From positions 1 to 7,178 of the forward strand of contig SEEY01000193.1 in assembly GCA_004211235.1 (NCBI GenBank): 7,178 nucleotides of DNA, written 5' to 3'. The translations under genes were made by a program, and so were the position numbers. Each line of letters starts with the position of its first letter. Position 1 is the stretch's first letter. Of the stretch, positions 1-5,137 are shown piece by piece. Origin of the DNA: Rubrivivax sp. (GTDB lineage Bacteria > Pseudomonadota > Gammaproteobacteria > Burkholderiales > Burkholderiaceae). The notes under the pieces were generated by a model, which did not search any database, was not told where the DNA came from, and saw only the letters and a program-made list of their open reading frames with translations.

Positions 1-2312
1 GCACCACCCAGCACGAAGTGGTTGCCGCCGCCCGTGCCGCTGTGGCGGCCGTCCATCATGAACTTCTCGCTGGACAGCCGCGTCAGGCGCGCAGCCTCGT
101 AGAGGAACTCGGTGTTGGCCACCAGCTCGCCCCAGTTCTGCGCCGGGTGGATGTTGACCTCGATGACGCCGGGGTCGGGCGTGACCTGCAGCAGCTTCAG
201 GCGCGGGTCGCGCGGCGGCGGGTAGCCTTCCAGCACGATCTTGAAGCCGGTGTCCTCGCAGGCCGTCTCGACGGCCGCAAGCAGCTCCAGGTAGTGCTCC
301 AGCTTCTCGAGCGGCGGCATGAAGACGTAGAGCACGCTGCTCGCCTCGCCCTGGCGCTCGGCCTTGGGGCCGTTGGCGCGGCGCGGGTCGCGGGCCTCGA
401 CGCACAGGGCCGTGCGCGTCAGGTTGCGGGCGCTCTCGAAGCGGGCCGGTGCGCCCGCCGCGACGTCGCTGCCAGGCGCTGCTGCAGTGCCGCCGGCGGT
501 CCCGGCCGCAGCCGACGCGGCGCCCGCCGTGGCCGGGCCGGCGTGCAGCGAACTGGCCGCCTTGGGCGTGGTCGTCATGCCCATGGTCTGCGCGCGGAGT
601 GCCGCGGCCGCGGGCAGCATGCCGCGCGGCGCAAACGGGTCCTGCTCGATCAGGTGCGGGAAGTCGCCCTTGCTGACCCAGGGCAGCGAGTCCAGCGGCA
701 GGCGCCAGCCCATCGGCGAGTCACCCGGGAAGAGGTAGAGCCGTTCGCCGCGGAAGTACCACGGCCCCGTCTGCCAGCGGTTGCCGCCCAGTGGCGGCGC
801 TTCCTCGCTGCGGCTGAGCGGCAGCGCATAGCCGACGGCGTGATCCAGGCCCTGTTCGTAGATGCGGCGCAGGCGGGCGCGCTCCATCTCGTCGTCCAGC
901 CGCGAGTCGAAGGGGTCGACGTTGACGGGCAGGCGGCGCTCGCGCCACAGGTAGTAGAAGGTGTCCTCGTAGCCGGGCTGCACGTGGCTGTCCGTCACGC
1001 CCAGGCGACGCGTCAGCGCGGCCATGAAGGTCTTGGCGTCGTCGCTCGTGTACGCATGGGTCGCGCGCTCGTCGGCGAACCAGTCGGGGTTGCGCCAGCA
1101 GGGTTGGCCATCCGCGCGCCAGTAGATGGACAGCGCCCAGCGCGGCAGTTGCTCGCCCGGATACCACTTGCCCTGGCCGAAATGCAGGAAGCCGCCCTGG
1201 CCGTATTCGTCGCGCAGGCGGTGCGTGAGTTGCTGGGCGTACAGACGCTTCGTGGGCCCGAGCGCATCGGTGTTCCATTCCGCGGCATCGCGGTCCTGCA
1301 CGGCGACGAAGGTCGGCTCGCCGCCCATCGTCAGCCGCACATCGCCGGCCATGAGTTCGCGGTCGACCTGCTCGCCGAGCTGGAGCACCTCGGCCCACTG
1401 CTCGTCGCTGTAGGGCTTGGTGACGCGGGGCGACTCGTAGATGCGCGTGACGCCCATCTCGTGCTCGAACTCGACCTCGCTCTTGTCGACGCCGCCACTG
1501 ATGGGCGCCGCACTGCTGGGCGTGGGCGTGGCGGCCAGCGGGATGTGGCCTTCGCCGGCGAGCAGGCCGGACGTCGGGTCCAGGCCGATCCAGCCGGCGC
1601 CGGGCAGGTAGACCTCGCACCAGGCATGCAAGTCGGTGAAGTCGACCTCGGTGCCGCTCGGGCCGTCGAGGGCCTTCTCGTCGGGCGTGAGCTGGATCAG
1701 GTAGCCCGACACGAAGCGCGCGGCGAGGCCCAGGTGGCGCAGCAGCTGCACCAGCAGCCAGCCGGAGTCGCGGCAGGAGCCGGACGCCTTCTCCAGCGTC
1801 TCCTCGGGCGTCTGCACGCCGGGCTCCAGGCGGATCAGGTAGGAGACGCCGGCCTGCACCTTGCGGTTGATCTCGACCAGGAAGTCATTGGTGGGCCGCG
1901 GCGTGCGTGGCACCTCGGCCACGAAGGCGGCCAGCAGCGGCGTCGGCGGGTCGACCTGAAGATAAGGTGCCAGTTCGACCTTCTGCGCTTCGTCGTACTC
2001 GAACGGGAACTTCTGCGCGTGCGCTTCGAGGAAGAAGTCGAACGGGTTGTAGACCGCCATCTCGGCGACGAGGTCGACCGTCACCGTGAACTCGGTCGTC
2101 TTCTCCGGAAAGACCAGCCGCGCCAGGTAATTGGCGAACGGGTCCTGCTGCCAGTTCAGGAAGTGGGTCTTGGGCTCGATGCTGAGGGAATAGGCCAGCA
2201 CCGGTGTGCGGCAGTGCGGCGCAGGCCGCAGGCGGACGACCTGCGGGCCGAGGCTGACCGGCCGGTCGTACTTGTAGCGCGTGACGTGTTTGAGGGCGAC
2301 GTGGATGCTCAT
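1..2312 (-). CDS. Transglutaminase-like protein with DUF2126 C-terminal region, 3' end beyond the window
   Basis: The frame reads open from ATG 2312 to the left edge: 770 codons, no stop, so the C-terminus is missing (relatives are about 1,100 aa). Residues about 1-90 fit the bacterial transglutaminase N-terminal domain (VALKHVTRYKYDRPVSLGPQ). A transglutaminase core follows with a complete Cys-His-Asp triad: Cys180 in GSCRDSGW, His229 in DLHAW, Asp245 in GLDPTSG. From about residue 280 the protein resembles DUF2126 (LTMGGEPTF at 327-335, FHFGQGKWYPGE-like segment near 376-387, RTALCVEARDPRRANGPKAE at 633-652, MMDGRHSGTGGGNH at 752-765). An Ala/Gly/Thr-rich linker occupies about 585-624. The start is set by an in-frame stop at 2322-2324 just upstream and by family-typical N-terminal sequence; the SD (GGTGA, 9-nt spacing) is weak. 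It lies 80 nt after the alpha-E gene, probably in one operon. Predicted role: amide/peptide bond cleavage or transfer on the product of the neighbouring ATP-grasp ligase; the actual substrate is unknown. No signal peptide is seen, so it is probably cytoplasmic. Confidence 0.93.
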   Translation of the reverse strand, partial: MSIHVALKHVTRYKYDRPVSLGPQVVRLRPAPHCRTPVLAYSLSIEPKTHFLNWQQDPFANYLARLVFPEKTTEFTVTVDLVAEMAVYNPFDFFLEAHAQKFPFEYDEAQKVELAPYLQVDPPTPLLAAFVAEVPRTPRPTNDFLVEINRKVQAGVSYLIRLEPGVQTPEETLEKASGSCRDSGWLLVQLLRHLGLAARFVSGYLIQLTPDEKALDGPSGTEVDFTDLHAWCEVYLPGAGWIGLDPTSGLLAGEGHIPLAATPTPSSAAPISGGVDKSEVEFEHEMGVTRIYESPRVTKPYSDEQWAEVLQLGEQVDRELMAGDVRLTMGGEPTFVAVQDRDAAEWNTDALGPTKRLYAQQLTHRLRDEYGQGGFLHFGQGKWYPGEQLPRWALSIYWRADGQPCWRNPDWFADERATHAYTSDDAKTFMAALTRRLGVTDSHVQPGYEDTFYYLWRERRLPVNVDPFDSRLDDEMERARLRRIYEQGLDHAVGYALPLSRSEEAPPLGGNRWQTGPWYFRGERLYLFPGDSPMGWRLPLDSLPWVSKGDFPHLIEQDPFAPRGMLPAAAALRAQTMGMTTTPKAASSLHAGPATAGAASAAAGTAGGTAAAPGSDVAAGAPARFESARNLTRTALCVEARDPRRANGPKAERQGEASSVLYVFMPPLEKLEHYLELLAAVETACEDTGFKIVLEGYPPPRDPRLKLLQVTPDPGVIEVNIHPAQNWGELVANTEFLYEAARLTRLSSEKFMMDGRHSGTGGGNHFVLGG

Positions 2313-2392
2313 GTGGATGTTTCACCGCGCCTGTGGGCCGATGCTCGTTCCAGAAAAAGGGTTGATCGCGGGCCCATGCGAAAAGTGCAGCG

Positions 2393-3337
2393 TCAGGTCG
2401 ACGGAACCAGGAAGTCGCGGCTGATGGCTGCCCCGAGATCCGCGACCTCGGCAAGAAAGCCGTCGAGGAAGGGATGCAGGCCCTTGGCCTGGATCTCGTC
2501 GATGCGCGCGAAGGACAGCTCCGCCTCCAGCCGGCCGACACGCCGCAGCGTCTCGGCCGACTGGGCATTGGCCACGCGCTTCAGGTTGGCCAGCATGCGC
2601 GTCACGCAGTGCGACATCGAGCGCGGCATGTCCGGCCGCAGGATCAGCAGCTCGGCCACCTTGTCCGGCTGGATGACATTGCTGTAGACCTTGCGGTAGA
2701 TCTCGAACCCCGAGACCGAGCGCAGCACGGCCGACCAGTAGTAGAAGTCGCGCGCCGCGTCGTGCTCGCCCTGGGACTGCTCCTGGCGATAGAACTTCAC
2801 GTCGAGCAGCCGCGCCGTGTTGTCGGCCCGCTCCAGGAAGGAGCCGATGCGGATGAAGTGGAAGGCCTCGTCCTGCAGCATGGTGCCGACCGTCACGCCG
2901 CGCGACAGATGGCTGCGGTACTTGACCCATTCGAAGAGCTGGGACGGGTCGCGCGCCAGCAGGCCGTCCTGCAGCAGACGGCGGAACTCCAGCCAGGTCT
3001 GGTTCATCGTCTCCCAGACCTCGGTCGTCAACGCGCCGCGCACGGCCCGCGAGTTCTCGCGGGCGGCGCGCAGGCAGTTGAAGATGGACGACTGGTTGCT
3101 CTCGTCCGCCACCATGAACTCCATGACGTTGCGGGCATTGATGGCCGAGTACTTGGTGCCGAACAGGCCGTTCAGCTCGGAGATGGACACGAGGCTGCGC
3201 CAGGTCTGCTCGGACTCCTCGGCGGACTGCGGCTGCAGGGACGTCTGGTAGGCGATGTCGAGCATCCGAGCGGTGTTCTCGGCCCGCTCGATGTAGCGGC
3301 TCAGCCAAAAGAGATGGTCAGCGGTCCTAGACAGCAT
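2393..3337 (-). CDS. Alpha-E domain protein (DUF403)
   Basis: A 314-aa, mostly helical protein matching the alpha-E (DUF403) family along its whole length, which is the usual size for the stand-alone form. It opens with the family signature MLSRTADHLFWLSRYIERAE and NTARMLDI (1-28). A second related motif, FLERADNTARLLDV, occurs at 167-180, so the ERAxNTARxLD element is present twice. Other conserved-looking stretches are NARNVMEFM (67-75), LQDEAFHFIRIG (154-165) and LILRPDMPRSM (231-241). Start chosen: ATG at 3337, preceded by a strong SD (GAAGGGGAG at 3345-3353, 7 nt spacing). An in-frame extension to 3409 has no family similarity and is rejected. The protein is soluble, with no signal peptide or membrane segment. 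In known clusters alpha-E accompanies, or is fused to, the circularly permuted ATP-grasp ligase with a transglutaminase; its biochemical role is not known to me, and a helper or structural role for the ligase is inference. Its first 11 nt overlap the small upstream ORF at 3327-3485. Confidence 0.93.
   Translation of the reverse strand: MLSRTADHLFWLSRYIERAENTARMLDIAYQTSLQPQSAEESEQTWRSLVSISELNGLFGTKYSAINARNVMEFMVADESNQSSIFNCLRAARENSRAVRGALTTEVWETMNQTWLEFRRLLQDGLLARDPSQLFEWVKYRSHLSRGVTVGTMLQDEAFHFIRIGSFLERADNTARLLDVKFYRQEQSQGEHDAARDFYYWSAVLRSVSGFEIYRKVYSNVIQPDKVAELLILRPDMPRSMSHCVTRMLANLKRVANAQSAETLRRVGRLEAELSFARIDEIQAKGLHPFLDGFLAEVADLGAAISRDFLVPST
3270..3284. repeat. Inverted repeat, arm in the alpha-E gene (partner 3357-3371)
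   Basis: GCGGTGTTCTCGGCC on the plus strand here, part of the codons for RAENTAR of the alpha-E protein. The exact reverse complement, GGCCGAGAACACCGC, is at 3357-3371 just upstream of the gene. The arms are 15 bp, identical, and separated by 72 nt. Confidence 0.85.
3298..3325. repeat. Direct repeat, copy B (inside the alpha-E gene)
   Basis: 28-nt block encoding the TADHLFWLS region near the N-terminus of the alpha-E protein. It matches 3446-3473 at 27 of 28 positions, in the same orientation, at an offset of exactly 148 nt. Because 148 is not a multiple of three, the two copies are in different frames relative to each other. Confidence 0.95.
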
Positions 3338-3344
3338 GCTTCGA

Positions 3345-3353
3345 CTCCCCTTC
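3345..3353 (-). promoter_or_regulatory. Ribosome binding site of the alpha-E gene
   Basis: GAAGGGGAG on the minus strand, 7 nt before ATG 3337. It lies inside the end of the 52-codon leader ORF, so translation of that ORF would run over it. Confidence 0.8.
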
Positions 3354-3361
3354 GTTGGCCG

Positions 3362-3399
3362 AGAACACCGCCCGCGCTGACGCGCTCTGCCGTGTTCTG
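3362..3399. repeat. Imperfect inverted repeat upstream of the alpha-E start
   Basis: Outer arms AGAACAC (3362-3368) and GTGTTCT (3392-3398) pair over 7 bp; an inner CGCG-CTGA-CGCG hairpin lies between them, separated by unpaired bases. The left arm is part of an inverted copy of the alpha-E sequence at 3270-3284. The SD of the alpha-E gene (3345-3353) lies just outside this structure on its downstream side. Confidence 0.5.
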
Positions 3400-3408
3400 G
3401 CTTCGCCA

Positions 3409-3425
3409 CAAGCGCTGCGCGCTTG
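3409..3425. repeat. Perfect 7-bp hairpin in the leader ORF
   Basis: CAAGCGC (3409-3415), 3-nt loop TGC, GCGCTTG (3419-3425). It sits exactly where the leader ORF loses its similarity to the alpha-E N-terminus, between the IERA codons and a degenerate copy of the following NTAR motif. It could be a stable RNA structure between the two cistrons. Confidence 0.7.
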
Positions 3426-3445
3426 ACCGGCTCTTTCGATAGACA

Positions 3446-3473
3446 GGCTCAGCCAGAAGAGATGGTCAGCGGT
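3446..3473. repeat. Direct repeat, copy A (in the 52-codon leader ORF)
   Basis: Partner of the block at 3298-3325, with a single mismatch (the Phe codon, TTC here against TTT). Sequence on both sides is clearly less alike: the second codon and the residues after LWLS-type motif differ (LS here, RY in the gene) although IERA is kept beyond them. Confidence 0.95.
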
Positions 3474-3493
3474 TCTTGATTGCATCTGTTTGT

Positions 3494-3500
3494 CTCCCTC
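3494..3500 (-). promoter_or_regulatory. Ribosome binding site of the 52-codon leader ORF
   Basis: GAGGGAG on the minus strand, 8 nt before ATG 3485 and overlapping the ATP-grasp stop codon (3499-3501). The placement is typical of translational coupling and suggests this was, or is, a used start. Confidence 0.6.
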
Positions 3501-4935
3501 AGTCCTCAAGAACCCAGGTGTCCTTGGTGCCACCGCCCTGGCTGCTGTTCACCACCAGGGAGCCCTCCTTCAGCGCCACCCGTGTCAGCCCGCCGGGCAC
3601 CATGCGCACCGTCGAGCCCGACAGCACGAAGGGTCGCAGATCGATGTGCCGCGGCGCCACGCCGCTCTCGACGAAGGTCGGGCAGCTCGACAGCGACAGC
3701 GTCGGCTGGGCGATGTAGTTGCCCGGGTTGGCGACGAGCCGCGCTCGGAAGGACTCGATCTCGTCCTTCGTGGCCGCCGGGCCGACGAGCATGCCGTAAC
3801 CGCCGGCGCCGTGCACCTCCTTGACGACCAGTTCGCCCAGATGGGCCAGCGTGTAGGCCAGGTCGTCCTTGTCGCGGCAGACGTAGGTGGGCACGTTCTG
3901 CAGGATGGGCTTCTCGCCGAGGTAGAACTCGATCATCTTCGGCACATAGGGGTAGATGGACTTGTCGTCCGCGATGCCCGTGCCGATGGCGTTGGACAGC
4001 GTCACCTTGCCAGCCTTGTAGGCATTGACCAGCCCGGCGCAGCCGAGCTGCGAGTCCGACCGGAAGACCTGCGGGTCGAGGAAGTCGTCGTCCAGGCGGC
4101 GGTAGATCACGTCGACGCGCTTGGCGCCGCGCGTGGTGCGCATGTAGACGAAGCCGCCGTCGACGAACAGGTCCTGGCCCTCGACCAGCTCCACGCCCAT
4201 CTGCTGCGCCAGGAAGGCGTGTTCGAAGTAGGCCGAGTTGTACATGCCCGGCGTGAGCACGACGACGGTGGGGTCCGATACACCGGAAGGCGCCACGCTG
4301 CGCAACGTGTCGAGCAGCAGGTCGGGGTAGTGCGCCACCGGCGCGATGCGGTGGCTGACGAACAGCTCCGGGAACAGCCGCATCATCATCTTGCGGTTCT
4401 CGAGCATGTAGCTCACGCCGCTCGGCACACGCAGGTTGTCTTCCAGCACGTAGTAGTCGCCCGAACCGTCGGCATTGCCGGCGCGCACGATGTCGACGCC
4501 GGAGATGTGGCTGTAGACATTGCCCGGCACGTCCACGCCCATCATCTCGGGGCGGAACTGCGCGTTCTTCAGGATCTCGTCGGCGGGCACGATGCCGGCC
4601 TTGAGGATTTCCTGGTCGTGATAGACGTCGTGGATGAAGCGGTTCAGCGCCGTTACCCGCTGGGCCAGGCCGGCCTGCATCGACGTCCATTCGCCGTGCG
4701 GGATGACGCGCGGGATCAGGTCGAAGGGGATCAGCCGCTCGGTGCCCTCCCCGGAATCCTTGTCGCCATAGACCGCGAAGGTGATGCCGACACGCCGGAA
4801 GATCAGCTCTGCCTGCTCGCGCCGTTCGCGCATCAGCGACTCGGGCTGCTCCGCCAGCCAGCGGGCATAGGCCTCGTAGTGGGCGCGGGTGGGCTGGCCC
4901 CCCGCGGCATTCATTTCATCGAAGGCGGTCTGCAT
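3499..4935 (-). CDS. Circularly permuted ATP-grasp protein (DUF404/DUF407), predicted amidoligase
   Basis: 478 aa, the usual length of the circularly permuted ATP-grasp type 2 family, and similar throughout. Recognisable conserved segments are ITFAVYGDKDSGEGTERLIPFD (split around 51-72), GVDVPGNVYSHISGVDIVR (133-151), DYYVLEDNLRVPSGVSYMLE (160-179), VVVLTPGMYNSAYFEHAFLA (224-243), DVIYRRLDDDFLDP (275-288), NAIGTGIADDKSIYPYVP (315-332) and VVKEVHGAGGYGMLVGP (370-386). The acidic/Asn cluster EDN (165-167), ADDK (322-325) and Lys372 with the following glycine-rich stretch are plausible ATP/Mg contacts; that assignment is inference from the fold. ATP-grasp enzymes join a carboxylate to an amine through an acyl-phosphate, so an amide or peptide bond product is predicted, substrate unknown. 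Start: ATG 4935 with SD AGAGGAG (4941-4947, 5 nt from AGGAG to ATG). A 14-residue in-frame extension to 4977 lacks similarity. First gene of the alpha-E/transglutaminase operon. Cytoplasmic; no signal peptide. Confidence 0.94.
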   Translation of the reverse strand: MQTAFDEMNAAGGQPTRAHYEAYARWLAEQPESLMRERREQAELIFRRVGITFAVYGDKDSGEGTERLIPFDLIPRVIPHGEWTSMQAGLAQRVTALNRFIHDVYHDQEILKAGIVPADEILKNAQFRPEMMGVDVPGNVYSHISGVDIVRAGNADGSGDYYVLEDNLRVPSGVSYMLENRKMMMRLFPELFVSHRIAPVAHYPDLLLDTLRSVAPSGVSDPTVVVLTPGMYNSAYFEHAFLAQQMGVELVEGQDLFVDGGFVYMRTTRGAKRVDVIYRRLDDDFLDPQVFRSDSQLGCAGLVNAYKAGKVTLSNAIGTGIADDKSIYPYVPKMIEFYLGEKPILQNVPTYVCRDKDDLAYTLAHLGELVVKEVHGAGGYGMLVGPAATKDEIESFRARLVANPGNYIAQPTLSLSSCPTFVESGVAPRHIDLRPFVLSGSTVRMVPGGLTRVALKEGSLVVNSSQGGGTKDTWVLED

Positions 4936-4940
4936 CGTTG

Positions 4941-4947
4941 CTCCTCT
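4941..4947 (-). promoter_or_regulatory. Ribosome binding site deciding the ATP-grasp start
   Basis: The minus strand reads AGAGGAG, with AGGAG 5 nt before ATG 4935. This is the strongest SD in the window and favours 4935 over the in-frame ATG at 4977. Confidence 0.85.
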
Positions 4948-5001
4948 CACAGGCACCGACGCAAATTCCGCGCCCACGTAGGACAGCGGTTTCTGGTGCG
5001 C

Positions 5002-5034
5002 CCGGGCACTGCTCCGGTGCAGTGGGCCCGGAGC
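5002..5034 (-). promoter_or_regulatory. Leader inverted repeats with two exclusive pairings
   Basis: Two overlapping stem-loops can form in the leader of the ATP-grasp gene. Pairing A joins CCGGGCACTG (5002-5011) to CAGTGGGCCCGG (5020-5031), with a 2-nt bulge and an 8-nt loop. Pairing B is a perfect 7-bp stem, GCTCCGG (5011-5017) with CCGGAGC (5028-5034), with a 10-nt loop. They share bases 5028-5031 and 5011, so they cannot both form. An 8-bp palindrome TGGCGCCA (5037-5044) lies next to them. They could act in RNA or simply reflect GC-rich sequence; no known riboswitch class is recognised. Confidence 0.35.
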
Positions 5035-5054
5035 GGTGGCGCCAGGGCACCAGG

Positions 5055-5060
5055 GTTATA
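5055..5060 (-). promoter_or_regulatory. Possible -10 element for the ATP-grasp operon
   Basis: The minus strand reads TATAAC, the most AT-rich hexamer in this GC-rich gap and one base from the sigma-70 consensus TATAAT. No good -35 stands 16-18 nt upstream; TTGGGG at 5082-5087 is 21 nt away, too far. If used, the leader would be about 110-115 nt and would contain the hairpins at 5002-5034. Weak call, resting on the hexamer and its position between two separate gene units. Confidence 0.25.
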
Positions 5061-5100
5061 CAGGCTGGCGACGCCCGGCCGCCCCAAGTTTCCACAAGCG

Positions 5101-5131
5101 CTCGGCGGGCGGGCGGGCGAGGCCCGCCGAG
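5101..5131 (-). terminator. GC-rich stem-loop after the receptor gene
   Basis: Perfect 10-bp inverted repeat: CTCGGCGGGC at 5101-5110 and GCCCGCCGAG at 5122-5131, with an 11-nt loop. It begins 6 nt after the receptor stop codon. No clear U-tract follows on the minus strand (GCGCTTGTGG comes next), so it is not a canonical intrinsic terminator. It may still stall polymerase, aid Rho-dependent termination or protect the 3' end of the mRNA. A shorter alternative hairpin (5113-5118 with 5122-5127) shares the same right arm. Confidence 0.5.
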
Positions 5132-5137
5132 GGGTCG

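Larger units (their letters stand above)
3327..3485 (-). pseudogene. Truncated duplicate of the alpha-E gene start; 52-codon leader ORF
   Basis: A 52-aa frame starting at ATG 3485, preceded by a good SD (GAGGGAG at 3494-3500, 8 nt spacing) that overlaps the stop codon of the ATP-grasp gene. Residues 1-19 (MQSRTADHLFWLSLSIERA) copy the N-terminus of the downstream alpha-E protein (MLSRTADHLFWLSRYIERA). After that the frame diverges into unrelated Arg/Ala/Ser-rich sequence and ends at TAG 3327-3329, 11 nt inside the alpha-E gene in another frame. A 28-nt block is 27/28 identical to the true gene, third codon positions included, which argues for recent local duplication or gene conversion rather than an old paralogue. 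Either it is a dead fragment, or it is translated and couples ribosomes onto the alpha-E start. The SD and the stop/start overlap fit coupling, but expression cannot be told from sequence. Confidence 0.7.

Noticed and set aside
2313..2392. Possible regulatory element between the alpha-E and transglutaminase genes
   Set aside because: Only a 6-bp inverted repeat with a long loop (2334-2339 with 2371-2376) and a T5 run on the minus strand were seen; too weak to call a terminator or promoter.
18..2687. 889-codon open frame on the plus strand, antisense to the transglutaminase and alpha-E genes
   Set aside because: Its product is Arg/Ala/Val/Gln-rich with no recognisable domain, and it runs across two genes with clear family matches and an intact triad on the other strand. 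Long stop-free antisense frames are expected in high-GC DNA.
3338..3409. N-terminal extension of the alpha-E protein to ATG 3409
   Set aside because: The 24 extra residues have no family similarity and derive from the rearranged interval; ATG 3337 has a strong SD and begins the conserved MLSRTADHLFW signature.
3338..3440. tRNA, small RNA or insertion sequence end in the rearranged interval
   Set aside because: No cloverleaf, T-loop or CCA is present, no transposase fragment or target duplication is seen, and the repeats trace to the neighbouring alpha-E gene itself.
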